In this document: positions 1-9,500 of the stretch, in pieces
How positions within the stretch are numbered: the first letter of the stretch is position 1
Layout: the number at the start of each line of letters is the position of its first letter
DNA from: Arion vulgaris
Lineage: Eukaryota; Mollusca; Gastropoda; Stylommatophora; Arionidae
DNA: 64,000 nucleotides
Reading direction: 5' to 3'
Assembly: GCA_020796225.1 (NCBI GenBank)
Contig: CM036753.1
Span: forward strand, 83,557,941-83,621,940
Notes under the pieces: generated by a model
What the model saw: only the letters and a program-made list of their open reading frames with translations
What the model was told of the DNA's origin: nothing
Databases searched by the model: none
Position numbers and translations under genes: made by a program

Positions 1-104
1 CGGTATATTTTCTCAGTATGATGCAAATCTTCGAAATGCCGCCTCTTAAATGTTTTTTCTTTAAAATAACCTTTAATTCTGATTTTTTTGATTTCGCTGC
101 TTAT

Positions 105-172
105 GCCGCCTCCCTTACAGTTACGCCTGATACGGCCGCCTCCCTTACAGTTACGCCTGATACGGCAGCCTC
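105..172. repeat. 30-bp direct duplication
   Basis: A 30-bp unit beginning gccgcctcccttacagttac is present twice head to tail (105-134 and 135-164) with the start of a third copy. The rest of 1-480 shows no recognisable gene. Confidence 0.8.
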
Positions 173-494
173 TTTGTATCATAGCACGGCACGGCTCTGT
201 CCAACAACAACCGATCGTCTGCCCTCTTCAAGCTCGCTATACGTCACATTTTTTGGGGTGTGTTTATCAGTCATCCGAACAACGTGATCAACGCATCTCC
301 CCTGGGCCTTCTGCAACAGGGTGTTGATGCTTGGAATCTTGACTCGTAATATGCCTTCGGTATCTAGTACTATCCTGCAATTTTATCTTAAGTAATTGTG
401 TAGAGAAGTTGTGTGGAAGTGGTTTACGTTTTCTTGCGTGTCTGCTATACACTATTCATGTCTATGCAAATATACAATTGGTGAAAGACTGGGA

Positions 495-765
495 TTGATT
501 AATGTATTGATTGGTTGATTGATGTATTGACTGATTGAGCGATATATTGATCGATGTATAGATTAATTAATTGATTGATTGAATGTATGATTGATTGTAT
601 TATTGTTTGATGGATTGGTTGATTGATTGATATATTGATTGATCGTCTGGTTGATTGATCGATTACGGGACTGGTTGATTGATGAGCTGATTGATTGATT
701 TGATTGATTGATTGATTGGTTGTTTGATTGATTGATTGATTCATTCATTCATTCATTCATTGATG
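495..765. repeat. GATT-type low-complexity tract
   Basis: The stretch is a degenerate tetranucleotide repeat of the ATTG/GATT type ending in a run of ATTC. Open frames across it on the minus strand are Asn/Gln/Ser/Ile-rich products of the simple repeat and are not genes. Confidence 0.9.
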
Positions 766-904
766 TTCGGTGAAGTGTCACGTTTGCTCTGATCTCTTTC
801 TTACACCGGAAGATATCAGCGACAGTTCACTTACTCCGTAGTACAGTGTGTAGTCTTTAATAATGGTAAACATTTTTTTCGAAAGCGTTTGTTCGTTCCT
901 TTAA

Positions 905-1145
905 TGACTTTTTTCTGTGAAACGACTTTGTGAAATCTACTTTTATGTATTTTCAACTGCCAATTGTTATTTTAAGTGCTTAACTTAAACACGGGGGCTG
1001 CGTTTTATCATCAGTCTCCAATAGAACTAGGAACACGATCTCACCTACATTAATATCAGGGATATCTCGACAACTACTCATATCGCTCCATGAAGGAACG
1101 AACTGAGTAACTTTAGATAGAGATGCGGAAAGATTTCCTACACGA
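905..1145. repeat. Repeat D, copy 1
   Basis: This stretch matches 36090-36310 with moderate divergence. Both carry a tract meaning roughly 'aacacgNNgNcTgCgTTT', a shared 'gaactcgatctcac'-like block, and a degraded end. The family is unknown; with two copies only, it is an old dispersed repeat of unknown class. Confidence 0.6.
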
Positions 1146-1349
1146 CACATGGCCTCACGCTTTGTTAAATGCAACAAGAAACTAATACCCAACAAAGAAA
1201 TGAGAAATAAAGTACACAGAACCATTGAACCGGGTTTCTCCATACTGCTCCGTCTCTTTCGACAGAAATGGCACGTCATCTATCGTTGTACGAACCCACA
1301 TAGCTCCAGCAACATTCATAAGGATCTCATGACAAAATTACACATTTGA

Positions 1350-1420
1350 CTCAGTCCAGGCTCGAACCTACAGTAGCCAGAACAACAGGTGAACGTCTTA
1401 ACCACTTCGCCATAAAGACC
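1350..1420 (-). repeat. tRNA-like sequence (SINE head or tRNA pseudogene)
   Basis: Read on the minus strand the stretch contains a Pol III A-box-like block, ggcgaagtggttaagac, and 35-40 bases later a B-box, aggttcgagcct. Spacing and order are those of a tRNA. The acceptor arms do not pair convincingly and there is no clear anticodon loop, so a decayed tRNA-derived SINE head is more likely than a working tRNA gene. Confidence 0.5.
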
Positions 1421-1539
1421 TACTGAACAAAATGAAATTTATTAATTCTGCAATATTTTTTGAAGTTGTCATGTTTGACAAATTATGAAGTTAATTCGTT
1501 TACAACTTCATGAGGTCAAGTGTGTCGTCAGCGAATAAT

Positions 1540-1745
1540 TATGATACTTGTCATTATCAATGTGCGTATCCTTTATAGAGCGTTGCTCTCTTTGCAGCGC
1601 ATCTGAAATTCACTCTGTCTCTAGCCAGTTCGCCCACTTCGTCGATGGTCATATTCATGGTTTCTTCAATATCTTGTCGCCAGCTTCTTCTTGGCCTGCC
1701 TCTGCGTCCTGGGACCCTAATATTGTTCTCTCCAGGCCATGATAC
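1540..1745 (-). mobile_element. LINE family 8, C-terminal fragment
   Basis: On the minus strand the translation reads like a LINE ORF2 end: a basic GRRGRPRRSWRQDI block followed by a VGELARDRVNFR block. The same stretch recurs at 57715-57912 in the same orientation. It is 5' truncated and carries only the last 60 or so codons. Assignment to a named clade is not possible from this tail. Confidence 0.75.
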
Positions 1746-1983
1746 TTGTACAGGTTTTAAAATTCAGACACACATTTGTGAGTCGTATTGTTTAGAGTGT
1801 GAAAGAAGTACATAGAAAATGATACTGCTAGATTTCTTTTTGATCTTCGTATTAAGCTGTATCTTTATTTCAAATTAAACTGTATGTTTGTAATTTAAGG
1901 GAAATAATTGCTCAATTCAAATTCCCTTTAGTATATATTTGTAATGTCCCTTGTATACGTCATACTATTGCTTTAAACGAAGT

Positions 1984-2175
1984 TTCTGCCCAGCGTGTTC
2001 GTAGCGCGCTGGACGACGGGTGACAAGCCCCCTGTGAGTGCGGTTCAATTCCGTGGGTTGGCAGAAAAGCCACAGGTTCTCCTGATTCACGGTGTTCGTG
2101 GAACAGAACCGAATGGTTACGATGTCCATGGCACCGAGCCGAGAGTGGAAAGCTCAAGTGCTTCTGGATTGGAAA
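1984..2175 (+). mobile_element. SINE-B copy, plus orientation
   Basis: A tRNA-derived SINE. The head runs tgcccagcgtgttcgtagcg and carries a Pol III B-box, ggttcaattcc; the tail ends with agctcaagtgcttctgga. Three other copies lie in the opposite orientation at 13045-13232, 41305-41505 and 46663-46858. The shared ends across four copies define the element boundaries. Confidence 0.8.
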
Positions 2176-2934
2176 AAAGAACGAAGTTTACAGACCAAGC
2201 AAGCTATGTGGCACTTTCAAGGAACACCAACTGACATGCAGCTTTATAGAGGCAACCCATCTCATGGTTTAGACGAGCATACGAAGGAGATCATGAAGAA
2301 GAAGAAGAAGAAATAGATCATAGTGTTGCTCTGACACGATTTGTTACATCTAATGTCATAATTTCGTTTCAGGCAGGAATCAGACTAAAATTTGAAGAAG
2401 TGAGGATCTACAAAGTACAGAAACAGACTAACCCAAACTTTTACAATCTAGCTGTTGACGTGGATTGGTTTAGATTCATCAAGTTTAGATGAAAGTTCTA
2501 TTTGTGGTCACACTCTATGAGGGCATTCAGAATGTCAGCTCTATGCATTGGCTAACCCCGCGATATGGTGGCAGAGTTCGCAACCGCTTGACCGCTCTCT
2601 CATTTCTATTGACAACCATGCGCACAGAAACGAAGATGAATGTCATTCTTTTGATTGTTAACCCTTGTAAGGATTCGGTCTATTGTTTGTTTACCGAACC
2701 AGCCTCCAACTTCCGGATCATACACAATGAATCACTCAGAATTACACTCATGAGTGTAGTTCTATGGCTTAAGCCAGAGAATGGCATTAGTCACTGCCAG
2801 TATTTTCCATTTGTCGTGCTACTTGTTTTCATACTAATTGTACCATTGGCTTAATTGATCTTTCTACCGTATGAGCTTGCGGAGAAAGCCCACGCAAACC
2901 TTTGGTGGCGAACTATCAATTCATCCGTACAGCC

Positions 2935-3700
2935 CAGCAGATATATGAGAAAGTTCATCAATCAACAATGAGCTTGTACGATTAGTCGCTGAACGATGTT
3001 GGAGATATTGAGAATGAGATCGGACGATGTTGGAGATATTGAGAATGAGATCGGACGATGTTGGAGATATTGAGAATGAGATCGGACGATGTTGGAGATA
3101 TTGAGAATGAGATCGGACGATGTTGGAGATATTGAGAATGAGATCGGACGATGTTGGAGATATTGAGAAAGAGATCGACGATGTTGGAATTGAGAAGATC
3201 GACGATGTTGGAGATATTGAGAATGAGATCGGACGATGTTGGAGATATTGAGAATGAGATCGGACGATGTTGGAGATATTGAGAATGAGATCGACGATGT
3301 TGAGAATATTGAGAATGAGATCGGACGATGTTGGAGATATTGACAATGAGATCGGACGATGTTGGAGATATTGAGAATGAGATCGGACGATGTTGGAGAT
3401 ATTGAGAATGAGATCGGACGATGTTGGAATATTGAGATGAGATCGGACGATGTTGAGACATTGAGAATGAGATCGGACGATGTTGGAGATATTGAGAATG
3501 AGATCGGACGATGTTGGAGATATTGAGAATGAGATCGGACGATGTTGGAGATATTGAGAATGAGATCGGACGATGTTGGAGATATTGAGAATGAGATCGG
3601 ACGATGTTGGAGATATTGAGAATGAGATCGAGCATATATGGACATGTCCGGAGTGAAATAAAGATATTCCAAACTGAAACTGAAACAGAAACAAGACTAA
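2935..3700 (+). mobile_element. LINE family 6, 3' end, with internal minisatellite
   Basis: The left flank (tcatcaatcaacaatgagct) and right flank (atatggacatgtcc, then aaagatattcc) match the 3' ends of two other family 6 copies at 56190-56900 and 61580-62454. In those the two flanks are joined by one copy of the gacgctgtt...gatattg...gagatcg segment; here that segment is repeated about 20 times. The element is 5' truncated and non-coding. Confidence 0.8.
2992..3630. repeat. 31-bp minisatellite, about 20 units
   Basis: Head-to-tail units start gacgatgttggagatattga. Most are identical; several are shortened by 1-9 bases near 3170-3200, 3290-3310 and 3425-3465. Because 31 is not a multiple of 3, all three minus-strand frames stay open with the same rotated peptides, so these long frames are an artefact of the repeat. 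Confidence 0.97.
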
Positions 3701-4140
3701 ATCAGCGTTTCAGTCAAACGATCTTCATAGGGTTAGACACCTGAATAACATGATAACATAAATCTTGACTCTTTTATCTCTAAAGAAGAACCACGTAAAA
3801 TAAAAGTATGGTTAGAATTATGCAATAGTGGGAGATTTTTATTTGCTTCATAATTTGTCTTGAAAATAGACACTGTGTGCTGAGAATTTCTTGAGCAAGA
3901 TTTGGCTCTGCAATAGCACAAGAACTCTCATAGCTCATAATCATTTTACTACTGAAACTTAAATACAATGAGCTTGTACGGGAAAGTACAAAACAGCCAA
4001 CACCAACATGTCCAAGCCGGATATTGTATGCCCTATCTATGGTAGAAGATTGTGTTCCAGAATTTGATTCTACAGTCACCTTTACACCCTCCAGAGAATT
4101 GTAACAATACTCGCCTGATGCTGTTGTCCCCATCGTTTGA
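3700..4140. other. Unassigned stretch with one anonymous minus-strand frame
   Basis: A 117-codon minus-strand frame (3780-4133) is preceded by an in-frame stop and starts at an ATG. Its first 60 residues have ordinary composition (a GEYCYNSLEGVKVTVES block), while the end is hydrophobic. No splice sites, family motif or second copy support it as a gene. Confidence 0.3.
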
Positions 4141-4400
4141 GATTCTTAATTGGGTTGGTAGCCCAATATATATATATATATGTAAAGAGAGAGAGAGAGT
4201 AAAGAAACCGGTTGTCCTACCATGAGATATATTAGTGTGAATACGGTGTTACACCGCTTTTTTCTTTGACCTACGGAAGGTGGGGGTATATGTGGTGGAC
4301 ATAAAGCCAGGCACTTTACTACCCACTGTTCTCTGATATCCAAATTAAACTGGATCGACCTGAAAGCCAACAATTCCATACGTAAATCCCTGACAAAGCT
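4140..4400. repeat. Repeat F, copy 1, with AT and GA microsatellites
   Basis: The right half (ttactacccactgttctctg to gaaagccaac) matches 51020-51205, where the same order tttacttcc, gtttctctgatgtcca, actgga, cctgaaa is seen. An (AT)n and (GA)n tract at 4166-4200 lies inside. The class is unknown. No gene is seen from here to 4890. Confidence 0.55.
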
Positions 4401-4894
4401 GGGAAGTTAAAAATAGTCATCTATACACAAAAAATAAGCTTCCTTTCTCTGATCTCTTCTTCCATATATTATATAATAAAAGCTCCGGCCGACACATCTA
4501 CATGGATCATAAAAGAAACACTAGCCGACCATCCGTGTCAAAGGGTATGCATTTGAAACGGTCTGGTTAATTACTGCCATGAATATAAACTAAAGTAATT
4601 AGATATAGCTTGCTATACTCAATTCTAAAACAGCTAACATTATTTAACACTTCAAGTAATCAGATTTGTATTATTCATTTGAATTGTAGATTAAATTGGC
4701 AATGTCTCGTCTGCATTTGATGTGACCTGCTATTAAAGACACAATTCAGGTTAGAGCGACAGTAATGGAATATGTGTCACCATTTTTACCAAATCGGTAG
4801 ATCTTACTCCAGACATGTCTCTTAACATTTCTCAGTAAATCATTGATCGTATCCAAATGCAATCCAGATAAATCCAAATAAGATCCAGACCTTT

Positions 4895-5265
4895 GTCAAC
4901 GGATGTTTGCGGCGGATTCTCAGATTGAAATGGTATGATAGAGTTACAAACACGGATCTGTGGATAGAACAGGCAGGAACCTATGATGACACAGGTCAAG
5001 AGGAGAAGATGGCGATGGATAGGCCATACCTTGCGGAGACACAGTCGAGTGTCACTAGACAGGTGCTCGAGTGGAACCGCAGGGAAAACGAAAAGAGGAC
5101 GCCCTAAGCAGACTTGGAGACGAGGTCTTACTGAGGAGCTGAAGAGTGCTCAATTGACCTGGGAGACCATAAAATAACAGCCAGAGACCGAGAAGAGTGG
5201 CGAACAACTGTTGAGGCCCTATGCTCCACGAGGCGGAGAGGATTAATGATCCAAATGCAAGCACT
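4895..5265 (+). mobile_element. LINE ORF2 C-terminal fragment
   Basis: The translation, with two frame changes, gives the usual end of a LINE reverse transcriptase ORF: CLRRILRLKWYDRVTN, then RRRWRWIGHTLRRH, then KRGRPKQTWRRGL, then ARDREEWRTTVEALC. The last block is in another frame after a stop. This is a 5'-truncated pseudogene copy. No second member of this exact family was found in the window. Confidence 0.85.
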
Positions 5266-5388
5266 ACTTAGCCTAGCAGACAGTTGGGAAACATCTTGAT
5301 ATAGAAAATATATCTATCTATCTATTCTCTAAACTTGTTTTGCCTTTCAGCGTCGGGTCGAAAAAGGAGACACCTGGCGCGAGCCTCT

Positions 5389-5640
5389 CTATGCGCCTTG
5401 TTTTCTTTCTTCTCCAGTCCTGATTTGTCTCACAGCTTCATGGAAGAAGAGATTTCTGGAACTGACTGTGTGGCGCTTCAAAATAGTGTATTTCGTCGCC
5501 TCTGTTATCTTTGAGGTCCACCTTTTGCGTGGCCGGCCTTTTGCTTTGCGTCCACTGTATCGGAGTAACATTGCTCTTTGAGGCGCACAGTCTGTTAGTA
5601 ATCTGCTTATGTGGCCGAACCATTTAATGTTGTTTCTTGA
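5389..5640 (-). mobile_element. LINE family 1, C-terminal fragment
   Basis: Minus-strand translation gives KWFGHISRLLTDCAPQRAM, RKAKGRPRKRW and a FFHEAVRQIRTGEE end across one frame change. The same blocks occur at 13431-13865, 57340-57620 and 62455-63440. It is truncated at its 5' side and inactive. Confidence 0.8.
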
Positions 5641-5875
5641 TGAAGTTCAGTACTGATGGTGTACCATTTTTTTCCTGATAATATTACATATGTGTGTATA
5701 AGAGAATTATTGTCCTCTATTGTGTGTCTATCTGTATATACGTGTATGTTTGAATATGTTTGTGTGCGTGTGCACAAGATAGTCAAGCTGTCAGATGTGC
5801 GTGTGCACAAGATAGTCAAGCTGTCAGAAATACACTTGCAGATTATACAATTAACAAAAAATATTTGAAATACAT

Positions 5876-6027
5876 CAGCAACAAAATATTTCGATTGTAC
5901 CAATAGCAACAAAATATTTCGATTGTACCAATAGCAACAAAATATTTCGATTGTACCAATAGCAACAAAATATTTCGATTGTACCAACAGCAACAAAATA
6001 TTTCGATTGTACCAACAGCAACAAAAT
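5876..6027. repeat. 28-bp minisatellite, about 5 units
   Basis: Units of the form caacaaaatatttcgattgt plus accaatag follow head to tail, with a T-to-C change in the last two copies. The minus-strand frame through it is a repeat artefact. Confidence 0.95.
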
Positions 6028-6384
6028 ATTGGAACTAATCAATGTGCTGAAATAGAGTATGATACAGAGAAAATTTATTAACAATATGAGGACAAAAACA
6101 TTTTTTTCTGTCACTTGATGAAAAAAGAGAGGTTTTCGAACACATAGTGACAGCCTGTAAAATTCAGTGGGAGACGAGAAAGAGGATGACAGAGAACAAA
6201 ACTTATATACAGAATTGACTTCAATGCACGGAAGAGCCTCAACATCTAAACTGATTGTCAGCACTATGGACAGACGTCTGGTGAGATCCATGATCTCCTA
6301 TGCTAGAATTTTCTTTTCCATTGCTCTTTGAATAAGTATCCATGTTTCAGTTATTTAATTTAGTATTGCGTTGGGTTTTGGTGG

Positions 6385-6482
6385 TATTTGTGTGTGTGTT
6401 TTTGTGTGTGTGTGTGTGTTTTGTGTGTGTGTTTTGTGTGTGTGTTTTGTGTGTGTGGGTTTGTGTGTGTGGGTGTGTTTAA
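6385..6482. repeat. TG-rich microsatellite
   Basis: An imperfect (TG)n tract with TTTTG interruptions precedes the large satellite by about 80 bases. Between 6030 and 6385 no gene or repeat is recognised. Confidence 0.9.
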
Positions 6483-6564
6483 TCTTGCTTTAGGAAGGTC
6501 TATGGTGGAAACGTTGTTTGTAATGTTCCATATGTGATGATTATTTTACCTTGCTAATGTAAAA

Positions 6565-9500
6565 CTCTTTATCTCCATGTTTTCGCTGACATGACAGTTT
6601 ATTAAGTTTGACCGGGATAAGCGGTTAAGCATTGCGTTGCATTTCGAAGCTCTTTATCTCCATGTTTCCTGACATGACAGTTTATTAAGTTTGACCGGGA
6701 TAAGCGGTTAAGCATTGCGTTGCATTTCGAAGCTCTTTATCTCCATGTTTTCGCTGACATGACAGTTTATTAAGTTTGACCGGGATAAGCGGTTAAGCAT
6801 TGCGTTGCATTTCGAAGCTCTTTATCTCCATGTTTTCGCTGACATGACAGTTTATTAGTTTGACCGGATAAGCGGTTAAGCATTGCGTTGCACTTCGAAG
6901 CTCTTTATCTCCATGTTTTCGCTGACATGACAGTTTATTAAGTTTGACCGGATAAGGGTTAGCATTGCGTTGCATTTCGAAGCTCTTTATCTCCATGTTT
7001 TCGCTGACATGACAGTTTATTAAGTTTGACCGGGATAAGCGGTTAAGCATTGCGTTGCATTTCGAAGCTCTTTATCTCCATGTTTTCGCTGACATGACAG
7101 TTTATTAAGTTTGACCGGATAAGCGGTTACATTGCGTTGCATTTCGAGCTCTTTATCTCCATGTTTTCGCTGACATGACAGTTTATTAAGTTTGACCGGG
7201 ATAAGCGGTTAAGCATTGCGTTGCATTTCGAAGCTCTTTATCTCCATGTTTTCGCTGACATGACAGTTTATTAAGTTTGACCGGGATAAGCGGTTAAGCA
7301 TTGCGTTGCATTTCGAAGCTCTTTATCTCCATGTTTTCGCTGACATGACAGTTTATTAAGTTTGACCGGGATAAGCGGTTAAGCATTGCGTTGCATTTCG
7401 AAGCTCTTTATCTCCATGTTTTCGCTGACATGACAGTTTATTAGTTTGACCGGATAAGCGGTTAACATTGCGTTGCACTTCGAAGCTCTTTATTCCATGT
7501 TTTCGCTGACATGACAGTTTATTAAGTTTGACCGGGATAAGCGGTTAAGCATTGCGTTGCATTTCGAAGCTCTTTATCTCCATGTTTTCGCTGACATGAC
7601 AGTTTATTAAGTTTGACTGGATAAGCGGTTAAGCATTGCGTTGCATTTCGAAGCTCTTTATCTCCATGTTTTCGCTGACATGACAGTTTATTAAGTTTGA
7701 CCGGGATAAGCGGTTAAGCATTGCGTTGCATTTCGAAGCTCTTTATCTCCATGTTTTCGCTGACATGACAGTTTATTAAGTTTGACCGGGATAAGCGGTT
7801 AAGCATTGCGTTGCATTTCGAAGCTCTTTATCTCCATGTTTTCGCTGACATGACAGTTTATTAAGTTTGACCGGGATAAGCGGTTAAGCATTGCGTTGCA
7901 TTTCGAAGCTCTTTATCTCCATGTTTTCGCTGACATGACAGTTTATTAAGTTTGACCGGGATAAGCGGTTAAGCATTGCGTTGCATTTCGAAGCTCTTTA
8001 TCTCCATGTTTTCGCTGACATGACAGTTTATTAAGTTTGACCGGGATAAGCGGTTAAGCATTGCGTTGCATTTCGAAGCTCTTTATCTCCATGTTTTCGC
8101 TGACATGACAGTTTATTAAGTTTGACCGGGATAAGCGGTTAAGCATTGCGTTGCATTTCGAAGCTCTTTATCTCCATGTTTTCGCTGACATGACAGTTTA
8201 TTAAGTTTGACCGGGATAAGCGGTTAAGCATTGCGTTGCATTTCGAAGCTCTTTATCTCCATGTTTTCGCTGACATGACAGTTTATTAAGTTTGACCGGG
8301 ATAAGCGGTTAAGCATTGCGTTGCATTTCGAAGCTCTTTATCTCCATGTTTTCGCTGACATGACAGTTTATTAAGTTTGACCGGATAAGCGGTTAGCATT
8401 GCGTTGCATTTCGAAGCTCTTTATCTCCATGTTTTCGCTGACATGACAGTTTATTAAGTTTGACCGGGATAAGCGGTTAAGCATTGCGTTGCATTTCGAA
8501 GCTCTTTATCTCCATGTTTTCGCTGACATGACAGTTTATTAAGTTTGACCGGGATAAGCGGTTAAGCATTGCGTTGCATTTCGAAGCTCTTTATCTCCAT
8601 GTTTTCGCTGACATGACAGTTTATTAAGTTTGACCGGGATAAGCGGTTAAGCATTGCGTTGCATTTCGAAGCTCTTTATCTCCATGTTTTCGCTGACATG
8701 ACAGTTTATTAAGTTTGACCGATAAGCGGTTACATTGCGTTGCATTTCGAAGCTCTTTATCTCCATGTTTTCGCTGACATGACAGTTTATTAAGTTTGAC
8801 CGGGATAAGCGGTTAAGCATTGCGTTGCATTTCGAAGCTCTTTATCTCCATGTTTTCGCTGACATGACAGTTTATTAAGTTTGACCGGGATAAGCGGTTA
8901 AGCATTGCGTTGCATTTCGAAGCTCTTTATCTCCATGTTTTCGCTGACATGACAGTTTATTAAGTTTGACCGGGATAAGCGGTTAAGCATTGCGTTGCAT
9001 TTCGAAGCTCTTTATCTCCATGTTTTCGCTGACATGACAGTTTATTAAGTTTGACCGATAAGCGGTTACATTGCGTTGCATTTCGAAGCTCTTTATCTCC
9101 ATGTTTTCGCTGACATGACAGTTTATTAAGTTTGACCGGGATAAGCGGTTAAGCATTGCGTTGCATTTCGAAGCTCTTTATCTCCATGTATTCGCTGACA
9201 TGACAGTTTATTAAGTTTGACCGGGATAAGCGGTTAAGCATTGCGTTGCACTTCGAAGCTCTTTATCTCCATGTTTTCGCTGACATGACAGTTTATTAAG
9301 TTTGACCGGGATAAGCGGTTAAGCATTGCGTTGCATTTCGAAGCTCTTTATCTCCATGTTTTCGCTGACATGACAGTTTATTAAGTTTGACCGGGATAAG
9401 CGGTTAAGCATTGCGTTGCATTTCGAAGCTCTTTATCTCCATGTTTTCGCTGACATGACAGTTTATTAAGTTTGACCGGGATAAGCGGTTAAGCATTGCG

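Noticed and set aside
2373..2399. Exon candidate after tttcgtttcag with frame AGIRLKFEE
   Set aside because: The acceptor is good and a donor-like gaa/gtgagg follows, but 27 bases are too little evidence; the longer frame stops at 2490 without a donor.
2921..3694. Long minus-strand frames of more than 200 codons
   Set aside because: All three frames are open because a 31-bp unit without stops is repeated; the peptides are rotations of the same sequence.
3780..4133. 117-codon minus-strand frame starting at an ATG
   Set aside because: Composition is fairly protein-like, but there is no splice, motif or copy evidence; kept only as an unassigned stretch.
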